Shown in pieces: positions 1-7,938 of a stretch of 64,000 bases of DNA. Source of the stretch: Chryseobacterium sp. ISL-80 (GTDB taxonomy: Bacteria > Bacillota > Bacilli > Bacillales > Cytobacillaceae); assembly GCA_018613055.1 (NCBI GenBank), contig JAGGQZ010000001.1, forward strand, positions 28,348 through 92,347. Direction: 5' to 3'. The notes under the pieces were generated by a model. It searched no databases and was not told where the DNA came from. It was given only the letters and a program-made list of their open reading frames with translations. Position 1 is the first letter of the stretch. Every line of letters begins with the position of its first letter. Both the position numbers and the translations under genes were made by a program.

Positions 1-267
1 CGACTTCACTGTCAGGCCCTCCAACGCTTGTCGGAGTTGGGCAGTCGCCTCCGCTTTTCGAATTGTCCAGTGTCGCCTCCTAGAAACTCCGAAACTTCAA
101 CTCCGCCGGCAGAAGCAAAAAGCGCTTCTTTGTCGGAGTCTCCAGTTTCTGCGTTTCTGGACAGTCGGCTATACTTTTCAGTTTCGGTCCTGCCAATGAA
201 GTCAAAGAACGACTTCACTGTCAGGCCCTCCAGCGCTTGTCGGAATTGGGAAGTCGCCTACGCATTT
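1..267. repeat. Direct repeat pair (209-bp spacing), cut by window edge
   Basis: Positions 1-58 and 210-267 are near-identical direct copies with five mismatches over 58 bases. Both begin CGACTTCACTGTCAGGCC. The DNA between them contains further GTCGGAG, GGACAGTC and CTTTTC fragments that look like degenerate relatives. No credible gene lies here. The 209-bp spacing is close to four times the 52-bp period of the other arrays in the window, but the sequence is different. The window edge cuts the array, so its full size is unknown. Confidence 0.7.
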
Positions 268-273
268 CATGGT

Positions 274-894
274 TTAAGCGTTTTTATATAGGGGTAATGT
301 TTCTTTAAATACAAACTCTATTTTCGAAAGCATTTCTTCACCGCTTAACTTGACGGCTTCCTCGCGAGGAATGTTCAATCCGCAAAGGATTTCGGCTTTT
401 TTAACAGTTTGGAGACGCTTGAACATTGACAGAAGATCTTCTTTGGAAAGGTCGCCATGCATGGTGGCTTCCGGCTTCATATGATCGCCTGACCAAAAGA
501 AGTTTTTTGGAGTACGGGCAAAAATTGAATCGAGATCCTGTTCAAGTTTTTTCCCGATAGCTTCCTTTTCAGGTGCTTCGTAGATCACGGCGAACCAGAT
601 GAAAACATGAGTTTCCCAGAGGCCAATCTGGAAATGCGGCTGCATTTTATATCCTCTTGGATTGCTGGCAAAAGCGACCCATGTATCCTTAGGCGGGTTC
701 TTCGTCCTCCTGGCATGTTTAGCGACATGATAATGTATTTCTTCACCGGCAATATTTGAAAGCGTCGGGGCGAAGTGCTGGCCCAGTTGTTCCAGCTTAG
801 GGCGGATCTGGGATTTTAAGGCCTCCATTCGTTCATCGAGACCGTCAATTTTAAAAACATCGAAATCTGCTTTTTCGAATCCTTGAAATGACAA
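274..894 (-). CDS. yktB: UPF0637 family protein YktB
   Basis: This 206-residue cytosolic protein matches the YktB/UPF0637 (DUF1054) family along its full length, from the MSFQGFEKADFDVFKIDGL start to the VFKETLPLY end. It has no signal peptide or membrane segment. The biochemical role of the family is unknown, and no catalytic motif can be assigned from the sequence. In B. subtilis yktB lies next to yktC, and the same order is kept here. A good ribosome binding site (AGGAGG on the minus strand, about 900-907) supports the ATG at 894. Confidence 0.9.
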   Translation of the reverse strand: MSFQGFEKADFDVFKIDGLDERMEALKSQIRPKLEQLGQHFAPTLSNIAGEEIHYHVAKHARRTKNPPKDTWVAFASNPRGYKMQPHFQIGLWETHVFIWFAVIYEAPEKEAIGKKLEQDLDSIFARTPKNFFWSGDHMKPEATMHGDLSKEDLLSMFKRLQTVKKAEILCGLNIPREEAVKLSGEEMLSKIEFVFKETLPLYKNA

Positions 895-1061
895 TATAAA
901 AACCTCCTAGTACTTTGTCAAATATTGTAGCAAAAGCTTATGGAAAATAGAAGCGGCAGGCCTTTTCGGAGACCTGGGTAAACGCACATATTTGTACCAC
1001 AGGCAGTTGGAACTTCATACAATGAATAAAAAACTAGAAATTAATAGAGGAGTGTAAATAA

Positions 1062-1256
1062 ATGAAACAACTCATAAATTCAACGAGAAAAAGAAATGGC
1101 GAGCTGCAGAGAACAGCTGTACTGCGATTGGAAATGGATTATGAATTAGCCACACTTTTTGATGCTATGACTGACTCGGATAAACCGAAAATGAAAGAAT
1201 GCAAACAGAAACTTGAAAGAATCCGGCAAGAACTATTACGTTTAAAGGCTTTATAA
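1062..1256 (+). CDS. Small charged hypothetical protein, 64 aa
   Basis: A 64-residue, strongly basic, probably all-helical protein with no membrane segment. The C-terminal half is a heptad-like stretch (CKQKLERIRQELLRLKAL) that could form a short coiled coil. GAGGAG seven to twelve bases upstream of the ATG supports translation, and a rho-independent terminator follows at 1332-1366. I do not recognise the family. It sits between yktB and the inositol monophosphatase gene. Being real rests on the ribosome binding site, coding-like composition and its own terminator. Confidence 0.6.
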   Translation: MKQLINSTRKRNGELQRTAVLRLEMDYELATLFDAMTDSDKPKMKECKQKLERIRQELLRLKAL

Positions 1257-1331
1257 GCAGGAAACGTAAAGTGAAAGAAGTAGTTGGCCAATGCTTAAAC
1301 AAACCGAATACTGCGGCAATCAAGACCCTTG

Positions 1332-1366
1332 ACGAACTCCTGTAAAGCAGATGGAGTTCGTTTCTT
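1332..1366 (+). terminator. Rho-independent terminator
   Basis: Nine-base-pair stem ACGAACTCC / GGAGTTCGT with a 12-base loop, followed by TTTCTT. It ends the transcript of the 64-aa gene. Confidence 0.75.
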
Positions 1367-1511
1367 ATGTTTCTGAACGAACAACGTGCCGAGTCTTGCA
1401 TGTTATTCACTTGACAAGGGAAATCCTAATACTTGATGGGAATGAAGGAAATCCGATAAGCTAAAGTAGATTCCTCAAATAGTAAAAAATATTGGAACGG
1501 GGGAAAACTGA

Positions 1512-2315
1512 ATGAACTATAACCTGAAAGAAATGGATACATATGCGAAAAAATGGGTGAAAGAGGCCGGTGAGAATATCAGGGCTTCGTTTCCGAAGAC
1601 ATTGAATGTGACCTCGAAATCCAATCCAAATGATCTGGTTACGGATATAGACCAAGCAACAGAGCAATATTTCATAAAAAAAATCAAAGAGACATACCCT
1701 GACCATAAAATCATGGGAGAAGAAGGCTACGGGGATGAGGTAACCGGACTATCAGGAGTAGTCTGGATTATAGACCCAATCGATGGAACGATGAATTTTG
1801 TCCATCAGCAGCGGAACTTCGCGATTTCCATTGGAATTTATGTCGATGGTGAAGGAATGATCGGGATCATCTATGATGTCGTTCATGATGAACTTTATCA
1901 TTGCATAAAGGGAAACGGCGTTTATTTAAATGAAAAGTCGATTCCTAAGCTTACCGAAGCGAAGGTCAGTGAATCGATCATTGCCCTCAATGCTACCTGG
2001 GTGGCTCCAAATAAGCGGATCGACCATCAATTGCTGATTCCTCTCGTAAAAGATGTAAGAGGAACCCGGTCTTATGGTTCAGCAGCAATGGAAATGGTCT
2101 ATGTCGCTACTGGCAGGATCGATGCTTATATGACCCCGCGGCTTGCTCCTTGGGATATTGCTGCAGGAATCATCATGATCAAGGAACTTGGCGGAGAGGC
2201 TACGGATCTCAGGGGAGAAGAATTTGATATGCTTAAGCAGAATTCTTTGTTTGTTTCGAAACCTGGGCTGCATGGTGATATTTTACGAAACTACCTTAAG
2301 GATGGAAAATGGTGA
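1512..2315 (+). CDS. Inositol monophosphatase family protein (YktC/SuhB-like)
   Basis: A 267-residue Mg2+-dependent phosphatase of the inositol monophosphatase fold. The metal-binding motifs are intact: EEGYGDE around residue 70, the signature WIIDPIDGTMNF around residues 86-97, and the C-terminal WDIAAG motif around residue 212. The family hydrolyses inositol-1-phosphate or related sugar phosphates; the true substrate is not evident. The B. subtilis counterpart at this locus is yktC. GGGGGA lies just upstream of the ATG. The stop overlaps the start of the following acetyltransferase gene, so the two are likely co-translated. Confidence 0.9.
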   Translation: MNYNLKEMDTYAKKWVKEAGENIRASFPKTLNVTSKSNPNDLVTDIDQATEQYFIKKIKETYPDHKIMGEEGYGDEVTGLSGVVWIIDPIDGTMNFVHQQRNFAISIGIYVDGEGMIGIIYDVVHDELYHCIKGNGVYLNEKSIPKLTEAKVSESIIALNATWVAPNKRIDHQLLIPLVKDVRGTRSYGSAAMEMVYVATGRIDAYMTPRLAPWDIAAGIIMIKELGGEATDLRGEEFDMLKQNSLFVSKPGLHGDILRNYLKDGKW

Positions 2316-2770
2316 ACCTAGCCTGGCGTCCATTTTTAAGTGCAGATTCAGGTTTTTTCCTGGAAATTGCAGAGTCCAGCCGGAAATGGTTGAAAAATGA
2401 GTTGCAAGGTCAGGATTTGGCTGGCTACCTAAAGCAATATGAGGATTTGTCAGGTGAGTGGAGGGTCTGGGAAAAAGGGGGCGTACCCGTTTCCATTACC
2501 TATCATCTGGAGTATGCTCCTTCCAATCAGAAGCCATGGCTGGGTACGATCCTGGTAAAAGCAGATGTACGGCGAAAAGGAATTGCTTCGTCGATTCTGG
2601 AAGGACTCTCACTTGAATTGAAGGCAAATGGGCATAGGGCTCTTTTTGCAGCTGTTCTCATTGATGAATATGAATGGTCCAATTTTTTGACGGACTGCGG
2701 TTTTGAACAATTCAAAACAGAAGAAAATGAGGGCGAGACCTTTTTGATTATGGTCCGCCCTCTTGGATGA
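2309..2770 (+). CDS. GNAT family N-acetyltransferase
   Basis: A 153-residue protein with the GNAT fold. Its acetyl-CoA loop is visible as VRRKGIASSILEGL around residues 87-100, after the beta strand ending WLGTILV. The late strand SNFLTDCGFEQF fits the end of a GNAT domain. The acceptor substrate cannot be told. The ATG overlaps the last codons of the phosphatase gene (ATGGTGA) and has AAGGATGG upstream, so it is translationally coupled. A strong terminator follows immediately. This gene is not part of the B. subtilis yktC region. Confidence 0.82.
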   Translation: MVNLAWRPFLSADSGFFLEIAESSRKWLKNELQGQDLAGYLKQYEDLSGEWRVWEKGGVPVSITYHLEYAPSNQKPWLGTILVKADVRRKGIASSILEGLSLELKANGHRALFAAVLIDEYEWSNFLTDCGFEQFKTEENEGETFLIMVRPLG

Positions 2771-2800
2771 CCGGCTGGCATTTCAGCCGGTTTTATTTTT
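2771..2800 (+). terminator. Rho-independent terminator
   Basis: CCGGCTG / CAGCCGG stem with a six-base loop, then TTTTATTTTT. It closes the phosphatase-acetyltransferase operon and lies between convergent genes. Confidence 0.85.
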
Positions 2801-2806
2801 CAAATT

Positions 2807-2992
2807 TTAAAGCTCTCCAGCTTCTCTCATCTGCTTTTTTTTCTTAAAACCGAATCCCATAACAAACACAAGTGCTATGATACATGCAATAGCGCCGGCA
2901 GCACTTCGTTCACCTATGGCGATACCGATACCAATCATGCATGAAGCGGCTGCAAATGCGAAAAATAATAATGGCCATTTTATCTGCTTCAA
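2807..2992 (-). CDS. ylaF: YlaF-like DUF5325 small membrane protein
   Basis: A 61-residue integral membrane protein: two hydrophobic helices (WPLLFFAFAAASCMIGIGIA and a second from AAGAIACIIALVFVMGFGF) and a basic KKKKQ tail. Position next to typA and size match B. subtilis YlaF; the function is unknown. I chose the TTG at 2992. The upstream ATG at 3007 lies inside GGGAGG, the best ribosome binding site, which is correctly spaced for the TTG. With that start the protein begins MKQIKWP, as expected for the family. Confidence 0.8.
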   Translation of the reverse strand: MKQIKWPLLFFAFAAASCMIGIGIAIGERSAAGAIACIIALVFVMGFGFKKKKQMREAGEL

Positions 2993-3077
2993 GTTGATTC
3001 CTCCCATTCGACATTTGTTGCAAATAATAATATATTTAATTGTACATTAAAATGCGTATAGGTTTCTACTCATTTTG

Positions 3078-3086
3078 TGTTATAAT
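3078..3086 (+). promoter_or_regulatory. Extended -10 promoter of typA
   Basis: TGTTATAAT is a consensus TGn-TATAAT extended -10 element about 55 bases before the typA start. No good -35 hexamer is visible 17 bases further up, which is usual for extended -10 promoters. Confidence 0.6.
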
Positions 3087-3145
3087 ATGTAAGTTGTGTA
3101 AAAAGCCAAAAGATAAATTATGATATTAAAGGCAGGGTGACTTTT

Positions 3146-4981
3146 TTGAAATTAAGAGAAGATATTAGAAATATAGCGATCATTGCCCACGTTGACCATG
3201 GTAAAACGACATTGGTCGACCAGCTTCTGAAGCAATCAGGTACTTTCCGTACAAATGAGCATGTCGAAGAGCGCGCAATGGATTCAAATGATTTGGAAAG
3301 AGAACGGGGAATCACGATCCTCGCGAAAAATACAGCAATTTCCTATAAAGATACACGAATTAACATTCTTGATACTCCTGGTCACGCTGACTTTGGCGGC
3401 GAGGTTGAGCGTATCATGAAAATGGTTGACGGCGTATTGCTTGTTGTTGATGCGTATGAAGGCTGTATGCCGCAAACACGTTTTGTTTTGAAGAAAGCAC
3501 TTGAACAACATTTAACACCAATCGTGGTAGTGAATAAGATTGACCGTGACTTTGCTCGTCCTGCTGAGGTTGTTGATGAAGTCATTGACTTGTTCATCGA
3601 ACTAGGTGCAGATGAGGACCAGCTTGAATTCCCAGTTGTTTATGCTTCTGCAATCAACGGAACAGCAAGTATGGACCCTGAAAAACAGGATGAAAACATG
3701 CAGTCATTATATGAGTCAATTATTGACCACATCCCTGCACCTGTTGATAACCGTGAAGAGCCTCTTCAATTCCAGGTTGCCCTTCTTGACTATAATGACT
3801 ATGTTGGCAGAATCGGTATCGGCCGTGTCTTCCGCGGAACGATGAAGGTTGGCCAGCAAGTAGCGCTTATGAAGCTTGACGGCTCTGTAAAGCAATTCCG
3901 TGTTACAAAGATTTTTGGTTTCTTCGGCCTGAAGCGCCAGGAAATTCAGGAAGCACATGCTGGTGATCTAATTGCGGTTTCCGGAATGGAAGACATCAAT
4001 GTTGGGGAAACTGTATGTCCATTCGACAACCAGGATCCACTACCAGTTTTACGTATTGATGAGCCAACACTTCAGATGACATTCCTAGTCAATAACAGTC
4101 CATTCGCTGGCCGTGAGGGTAAATACCTTACTGCGAGGAAAATCGAAGAAAGACTTCGCGCTCAGCTGCAAACGGACGTTAGTCTTAGAGTAGACAATAC
4201 GGACTCACCTGATGAATGGATCGTTTCAGGCCGTGGAGAATTGCACCTTTCTATCCTGATCGAAAACATGCGCCGTGAAGGTTATGAACTTCAAGTATCA
4301 AAGCCTGAAGTTATTGTACGGGTAATTGATGGAGTAAGAAGTGAACCGGTAGAACGCGTTCAAATTGATGTTCCTGAAGAACATACTGGATCCATTATGG
4401 AATCAATCGGTGCCCGTAAAGGCGAAATGCTCGATATGATCAACAATGGAAGCGGCCAGGTTCGTTTGATCTTCAACGTACCGGCACGTGGACTAATCGG
4501 TTACACAACAGAATTTTTAACTTTGACACGCGGATATGGTATCATTAACCATACATTCGACAGCTACCAGCCGATGCTTCAAGGCCAGGTAGGCGGACGC
4601 CGCCAGGGTGTTCTCGTTTCAATGGAATCCGGAAAGGCATCTACTTATGGAATCATGCAGGTAGAAGACCGCGGAACGATTTTCGTTGAGCCAGGCACTG
4701 AAATTTATGAAGGCATGATCGTCGGAGAGCACACTCGTGAAAATGATATAACTGTTAATATCACGAAAGTAAAGGCAGCAACGAATATTCGTTCTGCAAA
4801 TAAAGACCAGACTTCTGTCATCAAGAAGCCAAGAATCATGACTCTTGAAGAATCATTAGAATACTTGAACGATGACGAGTATTGCGAAGTAACACCAGAA
4901 TCAATCAGACTCCGCAAAAAGATTCTTGATAAGAACGAGCGTGAAAGACAGGCTAAAAAGAAGAAATTTGCTGAAGCTTAA
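3146..4981 (+). CDS. typA: Translational GTPase TypA/BipA
   Basis: A 611-residue ribosome-associated GTPase of the BipA family, involved in ribosome assembly and stress adaptation, especially in the cold. The G domain shows the P-loop AHVDHGKT (residues 15-22), switch [12 protein letters not shown] and NKID. These are followed by EF-G-like domains and the BipA-specific C-terminal domain ([21 protein letters not shown]). I start it at the TTG at 3146, giving [12 protein letters not shown]. The in-frame GTG at 3137 overlaps the ribosome binding site AGGGTGA, which is spaced for the TTG. The gene has its own promoter and is followed by ylaH. Confidence 0.97.
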   Translation: MKLREDIRNIAIIAHVDHGKTTLVDQLLKQSGTFRTNEHVEERAMDSNDLERERGITILAKNTAISYKDTRINILDTPGHADFGGEVERIMKMVDGVLLVVDAYEGCMPQTRFVLKKALEQHLTPIVVVNKIDRDFARPAEVVDEVIDLFIELGADEDQLEFPVVYASAINGTASMDPEKQDENMQSLYESIIDHIPAPVDNREEPLQFQVALLDYNDYVGRIGIGRVFRGTMKVGQQVALMKLDGSVKQFRVTKIFGFFGLKRQEIQEAHAGDLIAVSGMEDINVGETVCPFDNQDPLPVLRIDEPTLQMTFLVNNSPFAGREGKYLTARKIEERLRAQLQTDVSLRVDNTDSPDEWIVSGRGELHLSILIENMRREGYELQVSKPEVIVRVIDGVRSEPVERVQIDVPEEHTGSIMESIGARKGEMLDMINNGSGQVRLIFNVPARGLIGYTTEFLTLTRGYGIINHTFDSYQPMLQGQVGGRRQGVLVSMESGKASTYGIMQVEDRGTIFVEPGTEIYEGMIVGEHTRENDITVNITKVKAATNIRSANKDQTSVIKKPRIMTLEESLEYLNDDEYCEVTPESIRLRKKILDKNERERQAKKKKFAEA

Positions 4982-5000
4982 TTAAGTAGGGGGAAGAAAC

Positions 5001-5315
5001 ATGGATGTAAGCCAGAGATTATCATTTTTTGCAGCATTATTCAGAGTAGATGAGAATCCGACGGTTGGTATGTGGATGCTGTATCTCACCATTGCCGCTT
5101 TGAGCATCCTGGTCTACAAACTTGGATTTGCACAGAAGCTGCCAGTGCTGAAAAGTATCATCATCTACGTATTTTTATTGCTGGGCTCTACAGTCCTGAC
5201 CTTCCTTGCTATTTTCCTTCCCATCGCGGAGGGACTTGTGGTCGCTGCGCTTATCCTGATCATATACAAGCTCAGGTTGCGCCAGCATAAAAAAGCAGAA
5301 GCAAATGTCAAATAG
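5001..5315 (+). CDS. ylaH: YlaH-like family membrane protein
   Basis: A 104-residue membrane protein with about three hydrophobic segments (around residues 26-40, 52-70 and 74-90) and a basic cytosolic tail ending [13 protein letters not shown]. It matches the YlaH family in sequence style, length and position immediately downstream of typA. The function is unknown. GGGGGAAG lies upstream of the ATG. It is probably co-transcribed with typA (19-bp gap) and with the 97-aa gene 11 bp downstream. Confidence 0.88.
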   Translation: MDVSQRLSFFAALFRVDENPTVGMWMLYLTIAALSILVYKLGFAQKLPVLKSIIIYVFLLLGSTVLTFLAIFLPIAEGLVVAALILIIYKLRLRQHKKAEANVK

Positions 5316-5326
5316 GAGTTGGGGAA

Positions 5327-5620
5327 ATGAAATCACTCCAGGATGCTATCTATAATTGGCTGACCATTAAAATTGTCAGCGATGCCCGGCCAGAAGATAC
5401 AGCAGCAGCAGATACAACTCAATTGTTCGAGCAAATTCTTGCCGAAGAACATAAAGTTGAATCAAAAGAACTAAAACGGGACGCACTGATGTATTATGTC
5501 ACAGTCGTGCAGGAAGGTAACTCAAAAGAATACCGATTCCCGCGAGACCTGATCGAAGTCATGCTTGACCAAATCAGGCAGGAACCTGACAAATACGCGA
5601 ACTATCCAGAAGAAGACTAA
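5327..5620 (+). CDS. Conserved hypothetical protein, 97 aa, ylaH operon
   Basis: A soluble, acidic 97-residue protein without membrane segments. It is predicted helical (MKSLQDAIYNWLTIKIVSDA) with a central strand-like DALMYYVTVVQEGNSKEYRF and an acidic tail. The start has GTTGGGGAA upstream, and the gap to ylaH is 11 bp, so it ends the typA-ylaH operon before a strong terminator. I know no function. The expected B. subtilis neighbour ylaI is on the opposite strand beyond the repeat array, so this gene is extra or diverged relative to that genome. Confidence 0.78.
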   Translation: MKSLQDAIYNWLTIKIVSDARPEDTAAADTTQLFEQILAEEHKVESKELKRDALMYYVTVVQEGNSKEYRFPRDLIEVMLDQIRQEPDKYANYPEED

Positions 5621-5653
5621 AAAAATCCGCCCAGCGATGGGCGGATTTTTTGT
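5621..5653 (+). terminator. Rho-independent terminator
   Basis: AAAATCCGCCC / GGGCGGATTTT stem, loop AGCGAT, then a T-tract. It ends the typA-ylaH operon directly before repeat array A. Confidence 0.9.
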
Positions 5654-5697
5654 TGTTGATGTAGGGGGATTTGTTTTCTGTGCAGGAGATGGATTTT

Positions 5698-6257
5698 GAC
5701 AGGTTTGAGGCGGAAGCAGTTAAAGTTGTCAAAAAAAGCCCTGGATTCGGACAGGTTTGATGAACGAGACGGAAAAGCTGTCAAAAAAAGCCCTGGATTC
5801 GGACAGGTTTGAGGCGCGAGAGGGAAAAGCTGTCAAAAAAAGGCTTTGAATTTAGACAGGTTTGAGGCGTGAGGCCAAATAGCTGTCAAAAAAAGCCCGG
5901 AATTCAGACAGGTTTAGGACATGAAGCCCAAAAGCTGTCAAAAAAAGCTGTTGATTCAGACAGGTTTAGGACAAGAAGCCCAAAAGCTGTCAAAAAAAGC
6001 TGTTGATTCAGACAGGTTCGAGACATGAAGCGGAAAAGTTGTCAAAAAAAGCTCTGGATTAAGACAGGTTCGAGGCAGGAAGAGGAAAAGCTGTCAAAAA
6101 AACCTCTTGTTCTTGACAGGTTCGAGGCTCAGGTCGGAAAAGCTGTCAAAAAAAGCTCCGGATTCAGACAGGTTCGAGACACGAGGCCTAAAACCTGTCA
6201 AAATAACCTCCGAATTCAGACAGGTTTGAGTCACAAGCTATAAAACCTGTCTGAATC
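5698..6257. repeat. Tandem repeat array A, 11 units of 52 bp
   Basis: Eleven imperfect tandem units start at 5698, 5750 and so on to 6219, at a period of 52 bp. Each unit has GACAGGTTTGAG, about 16 variable bases, AAAGCTGTC, and a spacer starting with a run of seven A residues and ending near CTGGATTCA. GACAG and CTGTC are inverted within a unit. The array fills the gap between the terminator of the typA operon and the 3-prime end of ylaI. Open frames across it are chance products: 52 is not a multiple of three, so successive units are read in different frames. Confidence 0.93.
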
Positions 6258-6317
6258 AGCCCCGGATATCCCCCAAAACTTAATCCAGGAGGGCCCCAAT
6301 AAAAGACCTATCACTAA

Positions 6318-6518
6318 TCACCAGTCATCTTTCTCAACACGGCTGCGATACAATTTGAAATTTCCGGTCGCAATCCGGTTGTTAGTTTTTTCGGCAATAC
6401 GCTCATTGCAGTTTTCACACATATATGTATGGATCGGGCGGTTTCGAAGCCTTTTCGCCTGAAGGGTATCGCTGTTGATATTTTCGATTTTGTCGCATAA
6501 TACACATTTGACTCTCAT
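6318..6518 (-). CDS. ylaI: YlaI family (DUF2197) zinc-ribbon-like protein
   Basis: A 66-residue protein with two CxxC pairs, CVLCDK near the N terminus and CENCNE around residue 33, which form a probable zinc ribbon. It matches YlaI of B. subtilis in length and in position between typA/ylaH and ylaL; the role is unknown. I start at the ATG at 6518, which follows AAGAGGTG at proper spacing. The in-frame ATG at 6536 has no ribosome binding site and would add six residues. Confidence 0.88.
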   Translation of the reverse strand: MRVKCVLCDKIENINSDTLQAKRLRNRPIHTYMCENCNERIAEKTNNRIATGNFKLYRSRVEKDDW

Positions 6519-6674
6519 ACTTGCACCTCTTATCAATAATTAGCTTACATAGCCTATTTGAGTTTGGATTATATTATAGTATATCATTGTTTAAAGCCGG
6601 AAAAAGGGGAATCGTTTGATTTGCCCCAAAATAACGGTTCGTAGTACTATTATGATAGTTTAAGGAGGGTGAAT

Positions 6675-7130
6675 ATGGCAAATCAAGTAGAACCAAAGCT
6701 AATTAAACCATTGGTTGATGAACTTCAAAAAGAGCGTTTTGTCACCTTGGCGACAGTAGATCATGAGTCCGGTGGCCCAAATGTCAGCGCAATATCATGG
6801 GTGCTTGCTAAGGACGAAGAGACCATTTATTTCGCAGTGGATAACCGCTCTCGAATCATCGAGAACATTAAAAGCAATGACAAGGCAGTCATCAACCTGA
6901 TTGCTAATGAATCTACATACTCAATCAGCGGAACGGCAAGTGTCAAGCAGGAAAAGCTTGAAGGGGTACCGTTGAAGCTGGCGCTTGTTGAGATCAGCAT
7001 CAGCGAAGTACGGGACGTCATGTTCTATGGGTCAAAAATCGTGGCAGAACCTCAATATGACAAGACATATGATAAGGATGCTGCTGCACGTCTCGATAAG
7101 CAAGTAATGGAAGCCATGAGAAAAGCTTAG
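6675..7130 (+). CDS. ylaL: Pyridoxamine 5-phosphate oxidase family protein YlaL
   Basis: A 151-residue split-barrel flavin-binding protein of the PNPOx-like family. The N-terminal strands FVTLATVD and PNVSAISWVLA, followed by YFAVDNRSRIIENIK, are typical of the FMN-binding barrel. The enzyme activity is unknown, and true PdxH activity is unlikely given its small size. The ATG at 6675 follows AAGGAGGG. An in-frame GTG at 6669 overlaps that site and is rejected. The stop codon lies inside the shared terminator at 7122-7153. Confidence 0.85.
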   Translation: MANQVEPKLIKPLVDELQKERFVTLATVDHESGGPNVSAISWVLAKDEETIYFAVDNRSRIIENIKSNDKAVINLIANESTYSISGTASVKQEKLEGVPLKLALVEISISEVRDVMFYGSKIVAEPQYDKTYDKDAAARLDKQVMEAMRKA

Positions 7131-7153
7131 TCAATTGACTAAGCTTTTTTTTT
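7122..7153. terminator. Bidirectional terminator between ylaL and ylaJ
   Basis: AAAGCTTAGTC / GACTAAGCTTT stem with loop AATT and T-runs on both sides. It overlaps the ylaL stop codon and lies six bases from the stop of the convergent ylaJ. Confidence 0.85.
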
Positions 7154-7158
7154 GCACC

Positions 7159-7746
7159 CTATTTATGATAGTTCGACTGTTTCTCCTGATCTTTTTCCAG
7201 CTGTTTTTTCTCTCCTTGATTTAGATTCTTCTTCGGGTCCTCCGTCGGGCTCTCCGTTTGCGGTTCAATCATGTCTGCCGGAATTTCTGGCATGACCCTT
7301 CCTGTAATATCCGCCAGCTCATTAAGGATTCCCACGATAGGGTGTCCATTTTGAATATCCTTTCCGATCTCCTTTAATCTTGCAGTGATATCCGGGTCTG
7401 CTATGACTACCGCACTGGCACCATGCGGATCTTTTTTTAAAGCCTCGGCCACTGTATATTTAACTGTATCTACTTCTGAACGCTCCATATTATCGTTAAC
7501 GTCGATTCCGACAATAGCATAACGGCCAATCACTACCGCGGCGGCATCATCCACATCCGGAATATGTGTTGTCAAACTTACCAGGTGACGGGAAATTTTT
7601 TGTCCGGATTGGCGGTCGACCCCTTCGATCGCACTATTCTGCACCTTGACCTTCTGGTTTTTGTCATTCTCATTTGCGCTGTTTTGTCCAGTACATGCAG
7701 TCAACAGAAAAATAAACGAGATAGCAGCAACCAATCTTATCATCAT
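7159..7746 (-). CDS. ylaJ: YhcN/YlaJ family sporulation lipoprotein
   Basis: A 195-residue lipoprotein. The signal peptide (MMIRLVAAISFIFLL) ends in the lipobox LLTAC with the acylated Cys near residue 18. The YhcN/YlaJ domain follows (ISRHLVSLTTHIPDVDDAAA, then AVVIGRYAIVGIDV), with a charged, Pro- and Lys-rich C-terminal tail. Members are found in the spore inner membrane of Bacillus and affect germination. The start at 7746 follows GGAGGG. Longer in-frame starts would push the signal peptide inwards and are rejected. Confidence 0.88.
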   Translation of the reverse strand: MMIRLVAAISFIFLLTACTGQNSANENDKNQKVKVQNSAIEGVDRQSGQKISRHLVSLTTHIPDVDDAAAVVIGRYAIVGIDVNDNMERSEVDTVKYTVAEALKKDPHGASAVVIADPDITARLKEIGKDIQNGHPIVGILNELADITGRVMPEIPADMIEPQTESPTEDPKKNLNQGEKKQLEKDQEKQSNYHK

Positions 7747-7938
7747 TAAATCCCTCCGGATATTTATTCTATAAAAACCATCAAACATTCTGCATCGTTA
7801 TATAAAAAAAGAAATGCTCAAAGGTTATTGTGCAAAATATCTTCTATCTTTATTCAGAAAGTCATATATTTTACCAAAGTCCCGGCCAAGGCTGCCAAGT
7901 TGGCCAGAGCCGAGATCAAGAAGGCGGGAGGCATCAAT

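Noticed and set aside
6025-6243. A 72-codon plus-strand gene in array A
   Set aside because: It is repeat-derived, without start context, and low-complexity Lys-rich.
5698-6257. CRISPR array
   Set aside because: The units are continuous imperfect tandem repeats without unique spacers, the period is 52 bp throughout, and no cas gene is nearby. The same holds for arrays B and C.
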